Shown: piece after piece, positions 63,343 to 64,000 of the stretch
Numbering within the stretch: position 1 is the stretch's first letter
Layout: each line of letters opens with the position of its first letter
From: Bog-950 sp964615305
GTDB lineage: Bacteria > Bacteroidota > Bacteroidia > Chitinophagales > LD1
Direction: 5' to 3'
Length of the DNA stretch: 64,000 nucleotides
NCBI GenBank assembly: GCA_964615305.1
Contig: CAZTNA010000002.1
Coordinates: forward strand, 186,001-250,000
Notes under the pieces: generated by a model
Databases searched by the model: none
Told to the model about the DNA's origin: nothing
Seen by the model: only the letters and a program-made list of their open reading frames with translations
Position numbers and translations under genes: made by a program

Positions 63343-64000
63343 ATGCAAGTAACCCGCCTATTCGACTTTCTTACTGAACAAATTGAGAAACATGCTGACC
63401 AACCATTTATTGCATCGAAAGTTCATAAGCAATGGAAACATTTTTCGTTCTCTGAAACACAAGAAATTTCAGATAGAGTAAGCCAATTACTCATGAGTTT
63501 GGGATTAAAAAAAGATGATAAGATAGCTATCATTTCAGCCAACAGAACCGAATGGAATTTCACAGACATTGGCAGCCAACAAATTGGCCTCATAAACGTG
63601 CCTATGTATCCGACAATTGCCGAAAAAGATTACGAGTTTATTTTTAATGATGCGGGTATTCAATACGCATTCGTAGGCGATGAATCCATCTACAATAAAG
63701 TTCGTCCGTTAATGGGCAAAGTATCGTCACTTAAAGGCATTTATACGTTCGACAAAGTAAACGGTGCAAATTATTTTTGGGATGCCTTGCCCGCTTTAAT
63801 TGCAGTAAACAAAGAAGAGATAAAAAAACGCAGAGACGTGGTAACTGAAGATGATTTAGCTACAATTATTTACACATCAGGTACAACTGGCAACCCAAAG
63901 GGTGTAATGTTGATGCACCGAAACATGGTAAGCAATATTAAAAGCGTTCAAGAGGTTACACCATTTGCCGATGGAGAAAAAGCGTTGAGTTTTTTACCGC
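63343..64000 (+). CDS. long-chain acyl-CoA synthetase, C-terminus beyond window
   Basis: From the ATG at 63343 the frame is open to the window edge (219 codons) and reads MQVTRLFDFLTEQIEKHADQ, then DKIAIISANRTEWNFTDIGS and the AMP-binding P-loop IIYTSGTTGNPKGVMLMHRN. This is the N-terminal third of an AMP-forming long-chain fatty acid CoA ligase (FadD/AMP-binding family). A terminator lies 76 bases upstream, so it starts a new transcript. Confidence 0.93.
   Translation, partial: MQVTRLFDFLTEQIEKHADQPFIASKVHKQWKHFSFSETQEISDRVSQLLMSLGLKKDDKIAIISANRTEWNFTDIGSQQIGLINVPMYPTIAEKDYEFIFNDAGIQYAFVGDESIYNKVRPLMGKVSSLKGIYTFDKVNGANYFWDALPALIAVNKEEIKKRRDVVTEDDLATIIYTSGTTGNPKGVMLMHRNMVSNIKSVQEVTPFADGEKALSFLP

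Overview
This window is chromosomal DNA from a member of the Bacteroidota, most likely in or near the Chitinophagales/Sphingobacteriales; this placement is inferred from gene content, not from a marker search. Supporting signs are proteins with type IX secretion (T9SS) C-terminal sorting domains, a TonB-dependent receptor with a carboxypeptidase-regulatory-like N-terminus, the DUF4369-thioredoxin, DUF4296 and DUF3857 families, many small lipoproteins, Shine-Dalgarno-poor starts and -7 elements of the form TAnnTTTG. The scaffold contains a 100-base N gap at 26540-26639.

Layout. 1-8212 (minus): one dense gene string, alaS, an MBOAT acyltransferase with its SGNH-like partner, gatB, a DUF4369-thioredoxin lipoprotein, and an outer-membrane barrel cut by the window edge. 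8327-9683 (plus): M23 peptidase and MerR regulator. 9862-11982: an apparent nitrosative-stress unit (Rrf2 regulator with a strong upstream dyad, group III truncated haemoglobin, RIC di-iron repair protein, DUF488). 12131-13407: AIM24-like protein and SufE. 13404-20636 (minus): mnmA, a split DUF1254/DUF1214 pair, tRNA-Ala, cdsA, a CPBP protease and two rhodanese proteins. 20757-26355: a 1257-aa DUF3857/transglutaminase protein, a small HTH/coiled-coil gene and an unknown protein, with a dyad-rich region between the last two. 26369-27656: three REP-like palindrome families around a Y1 transposase. 27680-39427: housekeeping genes (hydrolase, Mur ligase, mltG, rlmH, CoA-transferase, YggS, ccmC/ccmD, mtgA, TonB receptor) and a 42-aa lipoprotein gene absent from long-ORF calls.

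39428-63212 is the accessory part: a bidirectional terminator, a 42-bp tandem repeat followed by a terminator, a decayed gene, a beta-helix protein, a 3156-aa mosaic T9SS protein, and four secreted proteins (three in tandem, one 4.7 kb further on) that share a cysteine-containing N-terminal domain I do not recognise. Between them lie ordinary genes (aminotransferase, M20 dipeptidase, aquaporin, saccharopine-dehydrogenase-like protein). An acyl-CoA synthetase runs off the right edge.

No CRISPR array, prophage, rRNA or complete insertion sequence with defined ends was seen. The strongest candidates for something new are the four-member T9SS-exported domain family, the three-palindrome REP/transposase locus with a hybrid palindrome, and the 42-bp repeat locus bounded by terminators.
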